Origin: Aselliscus stoliczkanus
Lineage: Eukaryota; Chordata; Mammalia; Chiroptera; Hipposideridae
Direction of reading: 5' to 3'
Length of the DNA: 64,000 bases
NCBI GenBank assembly: GCA_033961575.1
Contig: CM066727.1
Location: 3,744,001-3,808,000 of the forward strand
Below are positions 22,071-33,483 of this stretch, piece after piece (within the stretch, counting starts at the first letter, position 1; the number at the start of each line of letters is the position of its first letter). Under the pieces are notes generated by a model. It was not told the origin of the DNA. It searched no databases and saw only the letters and a program-made list of their open reading frames with translations. The position numbers and the translations under genes were made by a program.

Positions 22071-22696
22071 AGGAGGCAAAATTTTAAGATGGCCCCCTAA
22101 AACTCCTGGTCCCCGGTAGACACATACCTTCTCCCCGTTATTCATCAAACACTAACCCAGTTACCCAATGTGAAGGGGCCTTAATTACATCTTAATGTAA
22201 TTAACATCAGCTGAGTGTAAAATCGGGTAATTATTTGGGTAGTCCTGACCTAATCAAGTGAGTCTTTTAAAACAAAGAGTTTTCTTGTGCTGGTTGCAGA
22301 CGTTAGAGAGAGACACTCTAGCCAGCCTTAAAGACAGGAAGCGTGCTGTGAACGAGCAGCAGGAACCATGTGTCCAGAACCAAGGGGAGTCGCTAGGAGC
22401 TGAGAGCGGTCCCCAGTCTTTAGCTACAAGGTAGACAGGGACCTCAGCCCAACTGATGCGAGGAAACAAAATCTGCCAATAACCAGTGGCCTTGGAAGTG
22501 CTCCCCAAATGCCAGATGAGAACTATGCCCCGCTATATCTACACGCCAGTCCAGCTCTCCTGAAAAGAGAACCCAGCCATTCCACGCCTAGGTTTCTAAC
22601 ATACAGAAAAAATGAGGTAATAAGTTTGTGAGAGGGTCATTTTAAGTCACTACATTTGAGGTAAGTTTTTACACAGAAATATAAAACAAATACACA
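22071..22696 (+). mobile_element. MLT2B-like ERVL LTR
   Basis: It starts AAAATTTTAAGATGGCCCCC and passes through CCTTAATTACATCTTAATGTAATTAAC, CTGACCTAATCAAGTGAGTCTTTTAAAA, GGAGCTGAGAGCGGTCCCC and GAGAACCCAGCCATTCCACGCC. It ends TTTTAAGTCACTACATTTGAGGTAAG... AAATACACA. This is the order of an MLT2-type LTR of an ERVL element in sense orientation, without a matching second LTR or internal region nearby, so it is a solo LTR. Confidence 0.7.
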
Positions 22697-22917
22697 CCTT
22701 ATATTATGAACAACAAAACAGACCAAGAAAGATTCCATTAATCTCTTAGCTGTCACCCAGCTGGCTAGTAACAGATCTATTAAACCAAGTTTTCCTGACC
22801 CCTGGTACAATGTTATTTGTTCTTTGGTACGTGCAAAATTTCCTCTTACTCTCACAGCCCTCCGAGATGCTTTTTCCCAGACCAGATCTCTCATACTGCA
22901 TGCTTTACCTAGTCTCA

Positions 22918-23418
22918 GTAATGGTTAATTTTATGTCATTTATGTCACCCTTGGCTGGGCCACACGGTGCCCAGATGCTTGGTTAAACATCATTCTGGAT
23001 GTTTCTGTGTGGGTTTTCAACGAGATTCACATTTGGATCTGTACACTGAATAAAGCTGAATGTCTCCCTGCTGTGGGTGAGCCTCATCGGATCAGCTGAA
23101 GGCCTGACCAGAACAAAAAGACTGGCCCTTTGGTAGGTGAGAGGAAACCCCTCCTGCCAAGCCCTCCAAACTGGGACATCAATGCCTCTCCTGCCTTCTG
23201 ACTGGAACAGTAAAGCGAGCTCTCCCTGGGGCTCCAGACTGCCAGGTCTCGGAGTGGAACCTACGCCATCCACACTCCTGGGCCTCCAGCTTTCTGACTG
23301 TGGATCTCGGGGCTTCTCAGCCTCCGTGATCACACAGCCGATTCCTTATCATATATGCATATCAGCATGCGCACACACGCACACCCTATTGGGCCTGTCT
23401 CTCTGCAAAACTGTAACA
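22918..23418 (+). mobile_element. MaLR-like LTR, sense
   Basis: It opens TAATGGTTAATTTTATGTCA and runs through GGCTGGGCCACACGGTGCCCAGATGCTTGGTTAAACATCATTCTGG, CTGAATAAAGCTGAATG, GGGTGAGCCTCATCGGATCAGCTGAAGGCCTGACC and ACCTACGCCATCCACACTCCTGGGCCTCCAGC. It ends GCCGATTCCTTATCATATATGC and CCCTATTGGGCCTGTCTCTCTGCAAAAC. It is the same family as the antisense copy at 13842-14303. It lies about 220 bases downstream of the MLT2B-like LTR. Confidence 0.75.
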
Positions 23419-24944
23419 GACCCTCCCTCCCCCACCTCAGCCCCAAATACCTGCCATACCTTCCAGTTCGACAACACCGATACTCATCCCCAAAGCTATG
23501 CCCTCTGCCCTGTCTCATTGCAAAACACAACAAGGACATTGCGTAATCATGACGCATGCCCGATCCAGCTGGGGCCCCTTTAAAAACCAGAGGTGGTGAG
23601 AACAACACAGCACTTCAGAAACGGACAGCGGCCCCGGGTTTGTTCCATCGTGAGTCCGCTCTCTTGAACACCCAAACGGGCGCTCTGGCCTGCTCCCCAC
23701 GGCCCTTCAAGAGCTCTTGTCCTCTTTTCATGCTGCTTCCCTCCCTCGAGTTTCGGTTTGTACAAGGGTCCTCCTGGTGTCCTTCACTTCACTGGAGGAT
23801 TCATTTCCAGGATCCCCACATGAACCTCTGTGGCTTTAATTACACGCAGCAGTTCGTATATCACCCGTGCTAAGAAGACCACGCAAATTTAGAAGGGTAG
23901 GTATATTTACTTGTTAATGATTGTTATTAGTGTCTGTTGGCACTTCAACATAACATTGGTTTACTCAAACATTTAAAATAAAATTATTTTAATTAAAGTA
24001 TGCTTTTGTATTTGCCAAGGTCGGGAAAAAAAAAAATCAGAAGTCAGTAGATCGAAATTAAAAGTACCATTCTTTGAATGTGGTGAAGCTAACAGCCATC
24101 AGCCACAGACGAGATCACGCCCCGAGCTGAGGTCTGCAGAAATGTTAAGTGCAAGTTCAAATGAAAGTAGATGTCATTAATCTAATTTATAGGTAATTGT
24201 ATAAAAATCAAAATGTGTACCATCATTTTCAATGCTTCAAGATTTTTAGGACCTGCCATTTACTATGTCCTTGCATTTTCTGAAAGGATTTGAATTTTGG
24301 TTATCAATCTGAAAAACGCCTGCCAGTTGACTTATAGACAATGGCTCAAACTAGATGATATTGAGTCATAGTCACATTTGTAACTATGTACTCATAGTTT
24401 TAATTTTCTTTAAAAGTTAGTAACATGCAGATTAGCCCATTGAAAACTAACTAACTTGTTTTGTCAGCACATTTTTAAATAACAGCTCATCAAAGGGTTG
24501 ACACTCATTTTCTGTGAACAAAAAACACTTGCTTCATTAAGCAATATGTTGACAGCTAATATGATAAATTTAAAAAACAAATACAAATTTTACAAGCACA
24601 TTAACTGATAACAAAAGATGTAAAAGAGCATCCTTTTGAAAAGGATGATTGCTTCCTGTCCATAGTTTTTGTCACATTTACTTAAAATACATATGAAAGA
24701 GCACTGATGCTGCATTAATTATAACACAACTTTAATTTCTATTATGATACTACTTTTAACTATACTTATCAAAAGTTAATACATCGTGAGCAATAGATGA
24801 AATGGAAAGCACAGATCAAATAAATTGATGCTCAGTGAGTGAGCAAAGGATTCGAAGAACATTTTAATCCTCAGAGAAACACTTTGTAAAGACTAGATAA
24901 GAGTTACATACACTGACTCTTCAACTGAAATGAATATACCATAG
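23419..24944. other. No gene; becomes AT-rich to the right
   Basis: 23419-23870 is moderately GC-rich with overlapping frames up to 148 codons (23137-23583) that mostly run through the LTR. 23880-24940 is AT-rich. No repeat is recognised. Confidence 0.4.
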
Positions 24945-25540
24945 TTTTTAAAGTTTATTGGAGTGACAAATGTTAGCAAAGTTACATAGATTTCAGGTGT
25001 ACAATTCTGTAATACATCATCTATATATTGCATTGTGTGCTCACCACCCAGAGTCAATCCTCCTCCCATCACCATATATTTGATCCCCTTTACCCTCATC
25101 TACCACGCCCCTCCTCCCTAACTCTCTGGTAACCACTAAACTGCTGTCTGTGTCTATGATTTTTTTGTTTCTTCATTTGTTTGTCTTGTTCCTTTGCTGT
25201 TTTCAGCTTTATATGCCACATATCAGTAAAATCATATGGTTCTCTACTTTTTCTGTCTGGCTTATTTCGCTTAGCATAATAATCTCCATATCTATCCATG
25301 TTATTGCAAATGGCATTATTTCACCTTTTCTCATGGCAGAATAGGATTCCATTGTGTATATATACCATAACTTCTTTATCCAATCATCTATCAAAGGACA
25401 CTTTGGTTGTTTCCATGTCTTGACCACCATAAATAAAGCTGCAATAAATATCACAGTACATGTATCTTTATATGTTTTCAGATTTTTGGGTAGATACCCA
25501 AGAGACGGATTGCTGGTCATGTACCCTAATTTTGAGGATA
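24945..25540 (-). mobile_element. Lineage-specific (bat-type) L1, 5'-truncated
   Basis: On the plus strand the piece starts at the L1 3' end: TTTAAAGTTTATTGGAGTGACAAATG, TTTCAGGTGTACAATTCTGTAATACATCATC, TGTGCTCACCACCCAGAGTCA. It then passes into the C-terminal part of ORF2: CAGTAAAATCATATGGTTCTC, GCATAATAATCTCCATATCTATCCATGTTATTGCAAATGGCATTATTTC, GGATTCCATTGTGTATATATACC, GCTGCAATAAATATCACAGTACATG. The minus frame 25209-25559 (116 codons) is largely the intact ORF2 C-terminus, with the family's YTMESYSAMRKGEI and WIDMEIIMLSEIS phrases, so this copy is younger than the others. It is truncated near 25540. Confidence 0.85.
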
Positions 25541-27060
25541 TCTTCCTGTGTTTATCCACTGATTCTAAAATAAATTACTCCTTTTTAGCAAGATATAAGC
25601 ACTTTGCCTCATGATGTTTCCTATGAAAACTGTGCAAAAATTTTAAGTATCTTGCAACAGTGAAATTTCTAGCATGTGAGGCAGCATTAATCTGATTAAT
25701 AAATGAAAATATTCCAAGCAAAAATTTTCATTTATGAAAAATTGGTTTTCATACTACTCTTTAGCGTTGTTGATGGAACTTAGCTAGCACAGAATATTCC
25801 ATTTGCTCCTGAGTTCTGAGATGCCCAAATTAATTGGGAGTCAGCTTGTGGTGACATTCTTATAGATTTTCATTTCTGTAATGCTGCATACGACTGATTT
25901 CTACAAATGTTTTCCCCGGCTTCAATGAAGCCAACCAGTGGCAGCATCTAGAGAGACCCCAGGCTCAAAGTATTTGTTCCTATAGGACAAGTCATGTCAA
26001 CGTGTGTGCTAGAGTTTCGGGCTGATGGTGAGTCACCTGCAGGACAAATAAAACCTGGAACTGATGATACTGCCACGTTCTTTCAAACACTGTCCTGCGG
26101 GCTCTTCCGTCAGCAGAGAACACATCCCAGATCAAAACAAAGGTCTGGGGAGCAGTGAGCACTTTATTTGGGGAGATAACAGCAAGACTTGTTGAGGATG
26201 GCTGATCTAGTCCTGTGAATTGACATGGTTTCATGACGAACATCTGTCTTAGGGTTGTTTCTATTTTAAAAAGTAACCCTAAGTCACTGAAGACAAGGCT
26301 GTAAGACAGGACTGTGGGCAGAGGATGCTGTCCTTCCCTACTCAGCCGTGGAAACCGTCCTTCCAACGTGAGGTCTTTCTCACATTGGCAATGGACTTAG
26401 CCTTTCTTCCTTTTAAAATACCCAGAGAATTGCTTTATTTTTATTATGATACTTAACACCTAGAATCTTATATTCAAGATTTATAATTACTAGATGATAG
26501 CTTTAAGGGAAGTATTTTTTTTTCTTCATTTTTTTTTTTTCCCTTCACAATGCTTAACAGCATGCCTGACATGCAACAGGTGCTCCTTAGTTATTTGTGA
26601 AATAAGCTAATAAATGACTTGCAATTTGCTAAATACTGAGAGTCCAGAGGTAGACATTTGTCAGGGAAGTTTTAGGTCAACTTGTTCAGATACTAAGGTA
26701 TTTTTAGCTTGTCACAAACGATCCCAATTTAGGGAGTTCAGTCATAATATGGTTGTGGGTAGCTTTATCGGCATGGTCTTCTGATAAATCTAAAAATATA
26801 CTAATTCTCTGAGATTCCTGCTGTGTGCTAAAGACAATGGAATGGTAGTATCTGTGGTTTTCAGATGTTTAATAGAAAATATATCATTCTTTATTCAAAA
26901 AGCAGGAATGAAATAGCCCCATAAAGCACACCTTTGAAGATAGCACATGAAAAACAAACACTGTATATAAAAATAAATAATGTAAGGATGATCCATTCAC
27001 ATAACTGCTTTCCTCTCTCTGGGTCATGGAGAGACATATAGGAGAAGATCACTGACTCAT
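25541..27060. other. No gene established; one 124-codon minus frame
   Basis: A minus-strand frame at 25992-26366 is open for 124 codons and starts MEGRFPRLSREGQHPLP. It is not GC-rich, so its length is slightly unexpected, but I recognise no domain and see no splice context. A TTTT-rich tract lies at 26514-26541, with an L2-like tail (TGCTTAACAGCATGCCTGACATGCAACAGGTGCTCC) next to it. Confidence 0.35.
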
Positions 27061-27185
27061 TTCCTCTTACCTAGCTCTGATAACATCTGATTTCCTACTT
27101 AGCCGTCTCTCCTATGCAACGTACCCAACACCTGGGATAGTACCTTCAGAGTAAAAGCCCTTAATAAACATTTACTGATCTAAAC
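27061..27185 (+). mobile_element. L2-like 3' end fragment
   Basis: CCCAACACCTGGGATAGTACC...AAAGCCCTTAATAAACATTTACTGATC fits the terminal L2 phrase with its AATAAA. Confidence 0.45.
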
Positions 27186-28853
27186 AGCCACACCAAAATC
27201 CAGTTAAAATAAACATCAAATTGATTGTAAAACTAATTTTATAATGTCCTTGAATAGATCATCTTTAATAGCTGATTATCCTGCATATAAAAATATTCTG
27301 ATTTGAGAATATCACATAAAAACATGCGAGCCCCTACAATATACAAGTCCTTCAAAAATCTCAGGGGCTTAACACAACAGGATTATTTCAGGGCCACAGG
27401 AAGTTCCAACGGGGTGCTCCTGGCTGATGGGGAGACTTCCACCAGCTCCTTCTGGGTCACGACCTGCCCTCCTCTGGGCTCAGAGTCGTCGCATCGAGCC
27501 AGCGGGCTAGAAATCAGCCATCTGATGGCCACGTCTGAGACAGGAGTCTGAGACATTCACAGTAAGAGGATGGCTCGGGAGGAAGGAAAAGCAGCCTGGT
27601 GGGCAGCCTGGCAGGCATGACACATACATGATCTCCCTGTTCTGCCTTATTATGTATTTTAACATCTCTGTCACTGATGAAGTCTAAGCCATACCGTCTG
27701 CCAAGGCTCCTCCTGAACGAATTTGTCATGTATTCCTGTACGAATCCAGCACAGATGGAACATATACTCTGTAAGAGGTGAGTGCTTCTCCTTTAAATTG
27801 TCCAACAATTCCTTTCCTCAATCTTCATGGTTTTTTTGTTTTGTTTTTTGTTTTTTACAAACTGACTTATTTATTAACATTCATAATCCTCATGAGAAAA
27901 CGTGCAGTTGCTGTCACCCGTCAAAATTCCCCAAGGGTGTCAGTTCTTTTTAGAAACAGTCAAAGGCATTGTTCTCTGTGCATCTGGGCCTGAGCTGCAT
28001 CTCTGCCCGCCGCTGTGCCAGCCTCCACTTAGCCTGTGGACCGGGTCTGCGCCCAGCTCTTGGCGGATGCCCGGTGCTCTGATCCAAACTCCCCCTGTCC
28101 TTCGCCAGGCAAGTCAGAGTGACTTCAACTCAGGCAATGCTCTCAACTGGCTGCATCATAAAGCCGTCCTCAGCATAATTTAGGGACCATCCGGTAGCTG
28201 TCTCTACCCCAGCAGTCTTCTGGGCCATTAACGTCCCCGGGAGTACGGTACCATGCAATTTGGAGCGCTTTGAAAGTGGGCCAGAATTTTTCATTGTCGC
28301 TGTCACTTAGTCCCAAGAGCCCCAGCAGATGCTTCTTCTGGCTTGCTCATTCTCTATATCCCTCTCCTAACACCCAGTAATTTTTTATCAACCAACTACA
28401 GTCCCTGGGCAACGCACGTCAAAACAGCATCTTGAATTAAACTAATTCCTTCTCAAGAGGTCAAAAGGATTCACACTTGACGTATTTTCAATATGTTACA
28501 CAAGACAAACGAGGAAGATGATATTGCTTCATTATATCAAATCAGGATTTTGAGAATTCAGAAGGAAAATAGCACTATTAAAATCCAATAATGTTAAAAT
28601 TTAATATTATGTAATATGTATGTAATATTAAAAATTTATAGATGCTATTTCATCCCTCAAAAGGAGAAAAGTAATTTGTATTTTTAACAGGAGCAATTGA
28701 ATTTTGCTATCCCTCCAAATACTTGAAAAATTATCCCCTATGTGCTCTTGTTTCAATTTATTTCCAGTGTACCATATGAATTGTCAATCATCCACCTAGA
28801 ATGCAGCATCCCTTCTAGTGTTCCTAAAACCCTCTTTCCCATCTGCCCCCCAA
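27186..28853. other. No gene; possibly an unclassified repeat at 27350-27600
   Basis: 27350-27600 (CTCAGGGGCTTAACACAACAGGATTATTTC ... AGCCATCTGATGGCCAC) has the look of an antisense LTR or hAT repeat, but I cannot name it. A T/G-rich tract TTTTTTTGTTTTGTTTTTTG lies near 27830-27856. The rest shows nothing. Confidence 0.35.
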
Positions 28854-28912
28854 CACACCCACACTCACAAACTCACTCACACACACACACTCTCACACAC
28901 ACTCACACAGCC
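28854..28912 (+). repeat. Imperfect (CA)n/(ACTC)n tract
   Basis: CACACTCACAAACTCACTCACACACACACACTCTCACACACACTCACAC; the overlapping His/Thr-rich frames come from it. Confidence 0.9.
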
Positions 28913-29637
28913 CCTTACAATACAAACTATACAGAACTGGCATAATATTGAAACAAGGGTACCGAGGCAAAGAACCCTGTGCCATATTTTGTTGGCAGAA
29001 TACTTTAACCAACATTTCTTTGTGACGTCATTCACACTTGTTGATTTGCCAAGATGAAACAAATTCAGTCCAGAAACTAGAATTTTGGGGTGTAATGGGA
29101 ACCTGACAATTCTTTAACAGAAGGAAGAACATTATTATAGGATCATAAAACCAATTATATAAGTATGGACCCTACAGAGAGGCCAAAAATTCTTGGCAGC
29201 ATTTGTCCAGTCGCCTAACAAACACAATTATTAGATCAAGAGATCTATTGCCCCTCACTGAGCAGGTGGGAGAACAACAGTCTTCTTTGGAGACTATTTA
29301 TCAGACACTCACAAAAGATTTTCAACCTCATAGGTCATGTTTCCACATAAACAACCATCTAATTCTCCTACTTACTGCATGAATATGTCCCTACCATCGA
29401 AATGAATCGTGCATACTAAACAGTACACTTGTTTCTGAACTGTACGCTTACTAAATAGGTTTTGAGATTTGGAAGATGTTTAGCAGACATTCCCTTCATG
29501 GAGATTTTTTTACCCGACTCTCCATAGCGCCAGGACAAAGCTGGACAAGGAGTGGGCATGGCTGTTCATTCAGGGGTGTCTGGAGTCAGGACGAGGTCTG
29601 GCCCACGGCAGGGCCACAGCAAATGTCTGTGCCTTTC
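28913..29637. other. No gene or recognisable repeat
   Basis: Unique sequence; frame 29476-29709 plus overlaps the start of the following L1 and is incidental. Confidence 0.4.
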
Positions 29638-29935
29638 AGTAATGACCATGAGGGCATTACACTAAGTCACAGCCCGATACTGTATGGTGTCACATATACA
29701 GGAATCTAAAGAAAAAAAAAGGTCAAACTTATAAAAGCAGAAAGTGAAAAAGTGGTTGCCAGGGGCTGGGGGAAACTGGGAAGGGTCAGTAAAAAAGCAT
29801 AAACTTTCAGCTGTAAGATGAATATGGTCTGAGTATCTAATGTGAAACATGTTGACTATAATTTATAACACTGTACTATATAGCTGAAATTTGCTAAGAA
29901 GGTGAAACATAAATGTTCTCATGCATAAATAATTA
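29638..29935 (+). mobile_element. L1 3' end (L1M-type)
   Basis: GGGCATTACACTAAGTCA, GATACTGTATGGTGTCACATATACAGGAATCTAA, AAGTGGTTGCCAGGGGCTGGGGG and GTTGACTATAATTTATAACACTGTACTATATAGCTGAAATTTGC follow the end of ORF2 and the 3' untranslated region of an L1. Confidence 0.75.
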
Positions 29936-31030
29936 GTTTTATTGTGAAAGATCATTGCTCTTTGTTTTCACCAATGTTTACATTAGAAAACTCATCCACT
30001 GAAATTGCAAATGTGTCCATATAGGTACTTATACAGTAGATTATATCTCTTTGTTTGATCAAATTCACCCTCAATATTATTTCTCTTTTAATTGAGGATA
30101 TCAGAGATATTTAAGAGAAAAATTTTGCACTTAACTGATCTGTCACTCTCAAGTCAGAGATAGAGGCAAAGAAACATGAATTAGACATTGATGGAACTCT
30201 TTTCTTATTCTTCAAGAATGACGTGGCATGTGGGTACAAAAGGGGCGGGGGGGGCAGTCACTAAAATGACTGCATCTAACTCCTTGACTAGTGTTCAGCC
30301 AAATGCCTGAAGATCAAAACACTAAAACTGATGCCATATACATCTAGTCATCTGTCTAAATAGTTTTGTGTGGTCCTCAAACAATTTACTAGGGAATGTT
30401 CAAAAGCAAAGGTGTTTATTCATCGCCAAGGCTTACGGGTGCTATTATTCTTACCAGGAGACGCCTTCTGTAACCTCTGTTGGATTTCCAAATTAACTCC
30501 ATGTTTAGTCACATGAATCCATAAAACAGGGTTAAGTTTAATCACACAGGATCTCTATTTTGACCCTATCACTGCACATACAGTTGCTTTTTCTGAGCTG
30601 AACTAAGGGAAGGGTTAGGGCCACCTGTTACATGGTATTTTCTTTCTTCATATACAAAGTGGCTTGGAGTACCTACACTTCATTTTAAACATCCTCAGGA
30701 AGAATGACGTTAAGAGAGACTTTCACAAAAGAACTTTTTTTCCCCCTAGAACAGCCCAAATAGTAAATTAATAGGAATTTAATTCTCCTTCCTATGTTTT
30801 CACCCATTCTTCTCTCTCCGGCAGTGAGTCCTGAGGTGTGGGAAACAGCTGATGCATAAGTTGAATTTCCAGATAGCTTCAAGTACCCTCCCCATCTTCT
30901 GTGAAAACAAAATGATAATAAAGAGATGCGTCTATCTTAGAACCTCTTTTCAGTTGTATGTGTAGATAAACCAAGGTCAAGAGGCTCATCGTACTGCCAG
31001 CTTGCTGCCTGGAATTCCCAATCCTCAGGA
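29936..31030. other. No gene or recognisable repeat
   Basis: AT-rich unique sequence with a G-run (GGGGCGGGGGGGGC) near 30241-30256. Minus frames at 30685-31127 have no known match. Confidence 0.4.
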
Positions 31031-31370
31031 GTCGCCATCGCTGCTCTGAATGCAAAGCCCTTTTCTTGTCTACCTGCCAATGCCCACTCACCTTTCCAGG
31101 CTCAACCCAAGGCTCAGAAAATTCCATGCCTCCTTCCTGACCCCATCAGCATCGCGGTAGGTTTACCCACCCCGGTCTTTGTACTCACACCCTGCACGGA
31201 TATTGACTAAACCTTGATTATACTCCATCTGGCTCTGAGATTCTAATATACATATGTATGTATGTATATATGTATGTATATATATTTGTATATAAAAAGC
31301 AGAGTACTATTTGATCCCATTGCATTTGCTCAATAAATATCTGTTGAATGAATCAATGAACTGGCAAGTC
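31031..31370 (+). mobile_element. L2 3' end with internal (TATG)n microsatellite
   Basis: CTACCTGCCAATGCCCACTCACCTTTCCAGGCTCAACCC, CCTCCTTCCTGACCCC and TGCATTTGCTCAATAAATATCTGTTGAATGAATCAATGAA give the L2 3' untranslated region and its classic terminus. A TATG/TATA tract at 31247-31292 has grown inside it. Confidence 0.8.
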
Positions 31371-31929
31371 ATGAAATTCCTGTCCCCCAAAGACCTTCCT
31401 GAGTGGTTTCAGATTATTATAGTTGAGAGAATTTAGTGGAGCTTCCTTTCATCTGCCAATATCTGTTGGGACACTTCATCTGAAAGCAATAGAAGCAGAC
31501 ACTGGCTAATACTAAAAAGTCATATTGGTCAAATATGCATATCTAAGAGAACCAAAGGAAGACTGGACAAATCCAGGACTCAGCAAATGCCAGTCAGAGG
31601 AGCTCTTGGGGTGTAGAGTGGGTTCCTTGGAGTCACTGACGGGGCGAACAGGCTTCCACAGTTGTCATACTTGGAGTCACTGAACTCACAATTACAACTC
31701 CAGTAGAGCTCGGCCTAATTTGGGTCAAAAGCTGGCCCTCCACAAGGGAGGGTCGACGTTCTTGACTGTGCCACCTGCATTTTCATGATGAGGAAAGGAT
31801 TTGTATTCAAGAAGCATTGGTCTGCTATGGGAAGAAGGCGGAATGGATACCGGATCATAGATGAGTACGCCCCTCAGAGCACTGGCCCCTGCTCCGACTT
31901 GTCTCTGCCACCTCCTCTCCTTATTCTGA
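31371..31929. other. No gene; possible unclassified repeat
   Basis: CATCTGAAAGCAATAGAAGCAGACACTGGCTAA near 31480 resembles an old mammalian repeat that I cannot name. Opposing short frames at 31725-31973 are incidental. Confidence 0.35.
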
Positions 31930-32505
31930 TAGAATATCATTACTTTTTCCTTCATTCAATAATTATTGATTAGGAACCTACTAGGCTAGGAATCATTCAA
32001 GCACCAGGGACACAGCAGTGAGTGAATCTGACACATCCCCCTGCTCTCATGTATCTCACATTTTATTGGAAGGAGATAGATGATAAACTAATATATGAAA
32101 TGCCATGAAGCAATTAGTGAGATGGAGAAAAAGAAATCAGAGAGGAAAGGTACGCAGGAGCTGAGGGACAGATGCCGCTGCTATTTCATAAAGGTCGGTC
32201 AGGGAAGGCCGCTCTGATAAGGTGACATTCGAGTAAGAGTCTCCGAGATGGTAAGCCATGCTAATATCTGGAGATGGGAGGGGTCCTTTTTAGGCTGACG
32301 GGGCCAGTGATGGGGATACTATTGGACATGTCAAGTCCCAGTGAGGAGGTCAGTGCCTGGAATGGGGTGAGAAAACAAGGCCGAGTTATACAGGGTTCTT
32401 GGTCTTGCTGACTTTGGTGAGTACATTGATTTTACTGCCAATGAAATGGGTGTTCTTGGAGGGTTTTGGAAAGGTGGTGACATCACCTCATTTATATTTT
32501 AATAT
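31930..32505 (-). mobile_element. L2 3' region, antisense
   Basis: On the plus strand: CCTTCATTCAATAATTATTGATTAGGAACCTACTAGGC, GGGACACAGCAGTGAGTGAATC, CCCTGCTCTCATGTATCTCACATTTTATTGG, GGTCAGGGAAGGCCGCTCTGATAAGGTGACATTCGAG, GAGGGTTTTGGAAAGGTGGTGACATCACC. This is the L2 3' end and terminal ORF2 in reverse, collinear over about 570 bases. Confidence 0.85.
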
Positions 32506-32660
32506 GGGGCCCTTGATTTTTGTGTGGGAAGCAGGCTTTATATAGGAAAACACACACAAAAAAATGAAAAAAAAAAACCCAGAAGCATGAAACCCCATTA
32601 TGCTGCTGTTACAATCCGGTAAGATACAATTTTGCCTTGGAATAGAGGAAAAGAAATGAG

Positions 32661-33012
32661 AGTTCTCACCAGGAACTGAGTCAACTACCGTGGTTCCCCG
32701 AAAATAAGACCTAACCAGAAAATAAGGCCTAGCATGACTTTTCAACATGCTCGTAATATAAGCCCGGCCCCAAAACATAAACCCCAGTTAAGATTGTCAG
32801 CCAAACATGACTGTTTGAATAAATGTAGATTTTTGAACATGAATAAATAAATACATGCAGATTGTTGGAGCAAAAATTAATATACAACTCGGTCTTGTTT
32901 TGGGGGAAACATGGTAGCACCTCCATCCTGAACTTCCCATCCTCCAGTACTGTGAGAAAATACATTTCTGTCATTTAATCCACCCAATTAGTATTCTGTC
33001 ATGGTAGCCCAA
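32661..33012 (+). mobile_element. MaLR LTR 3' fragment, split by a DNA transposon
   Basis: GTTCTCACCAGGAACTGAGTCA at 32662-32683 and GCACCTCCATCCTGAACTTCCCATCCTCCAGTACTGTGAGAAAATACATTTC...CATTTAATCCACCCAATTAGTATTCTGTCATGGTAGCCCAAGCAGAC at 32917-33012 are consecutive parts of a MaLR LTR. The 227-base element between them is foreign. The LTR's 5' half is missing. Confidence 0.75.
32688..32914. mobile_element. 227-bp MITE-like DNA transposon with terminal inverted repeats and TA duplication
   Basis: The left end reads CCGTGGTTCCCCGAAAATAA followed by GACC. The reverse complement of the right end reads CCATGTTTCCCCCAAAACAA followed by GACC, matching at 20 of 24 positions. Both ends are flanked by TA (32686-32687 and 32915-32916), the target duplication of Tc1/mariner-type transposons. 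The inside holds no long frame, so it would be a non-autonomous derivative moved by a transposase made elsewhere. Related elements with the CCGTGTTTCCCCGAAAATAAGAC end occur in bat genomes as I recall. It interrupts a MaLR LTR, so it is younger than that LTR. The superfamily rests on the TA and TIR only. Confidence 0.8.
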
Positions 33013-33224
33013 GCAGACGAAGGCAGATGGTCAGCACCATTCACACCAGACAAAGTGGATTACGGCACGAAATGCTACTGGAGGTAGCAGCATTGCTTCC
33101 TAATGAGAAATGGAGTCATTCTAATAGAAGTTACACAAAACCTTAATTTGTTTGCATGTAGTCATGTAGATTTGACATATGTGATGTAAAGTTTTACAGT
33201 CCACATATTTTTATGCCCCTTTCA

Positions 33225-33350
33225 CAGTAATTGATACACTGCATAGACAAAAATATCAATAAGGAAACAGATGACTTGAAGAACATAATTAACAAACACA
33301 TCTTAAGTACCAAACATAAAGCACTGCATCTAATAACTACAGAATATACA
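33225..33350 (+). mobile_element. L1 ORF2 fragment
   Basis: AGACAAAAATATCAATAAGGAAACAGATGACTTGAAGAACATAATTAAC matches the L1 endonuclease stretch usually read as CAGAAAATCAATAAGGAAAC. Short and old. Confidence 0.5.
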
Positions 33351-33483
33351 TGTAGATGTATAAAAATATTAAGAGATATATTGAAAGACAAAGCATTTCT
33401 GCTTCTGGGGAGAAAAGATTGTAGTAAATCCAATTACCTGAAAAATCATATAAAATGCTCTCCCCCCACCCATCTCTATTTAA

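Noticed and set aside
25209..25559. 116-codon minus frame as a host gene
   Set aside because: It is the C-terminal end of L1 ORF2.
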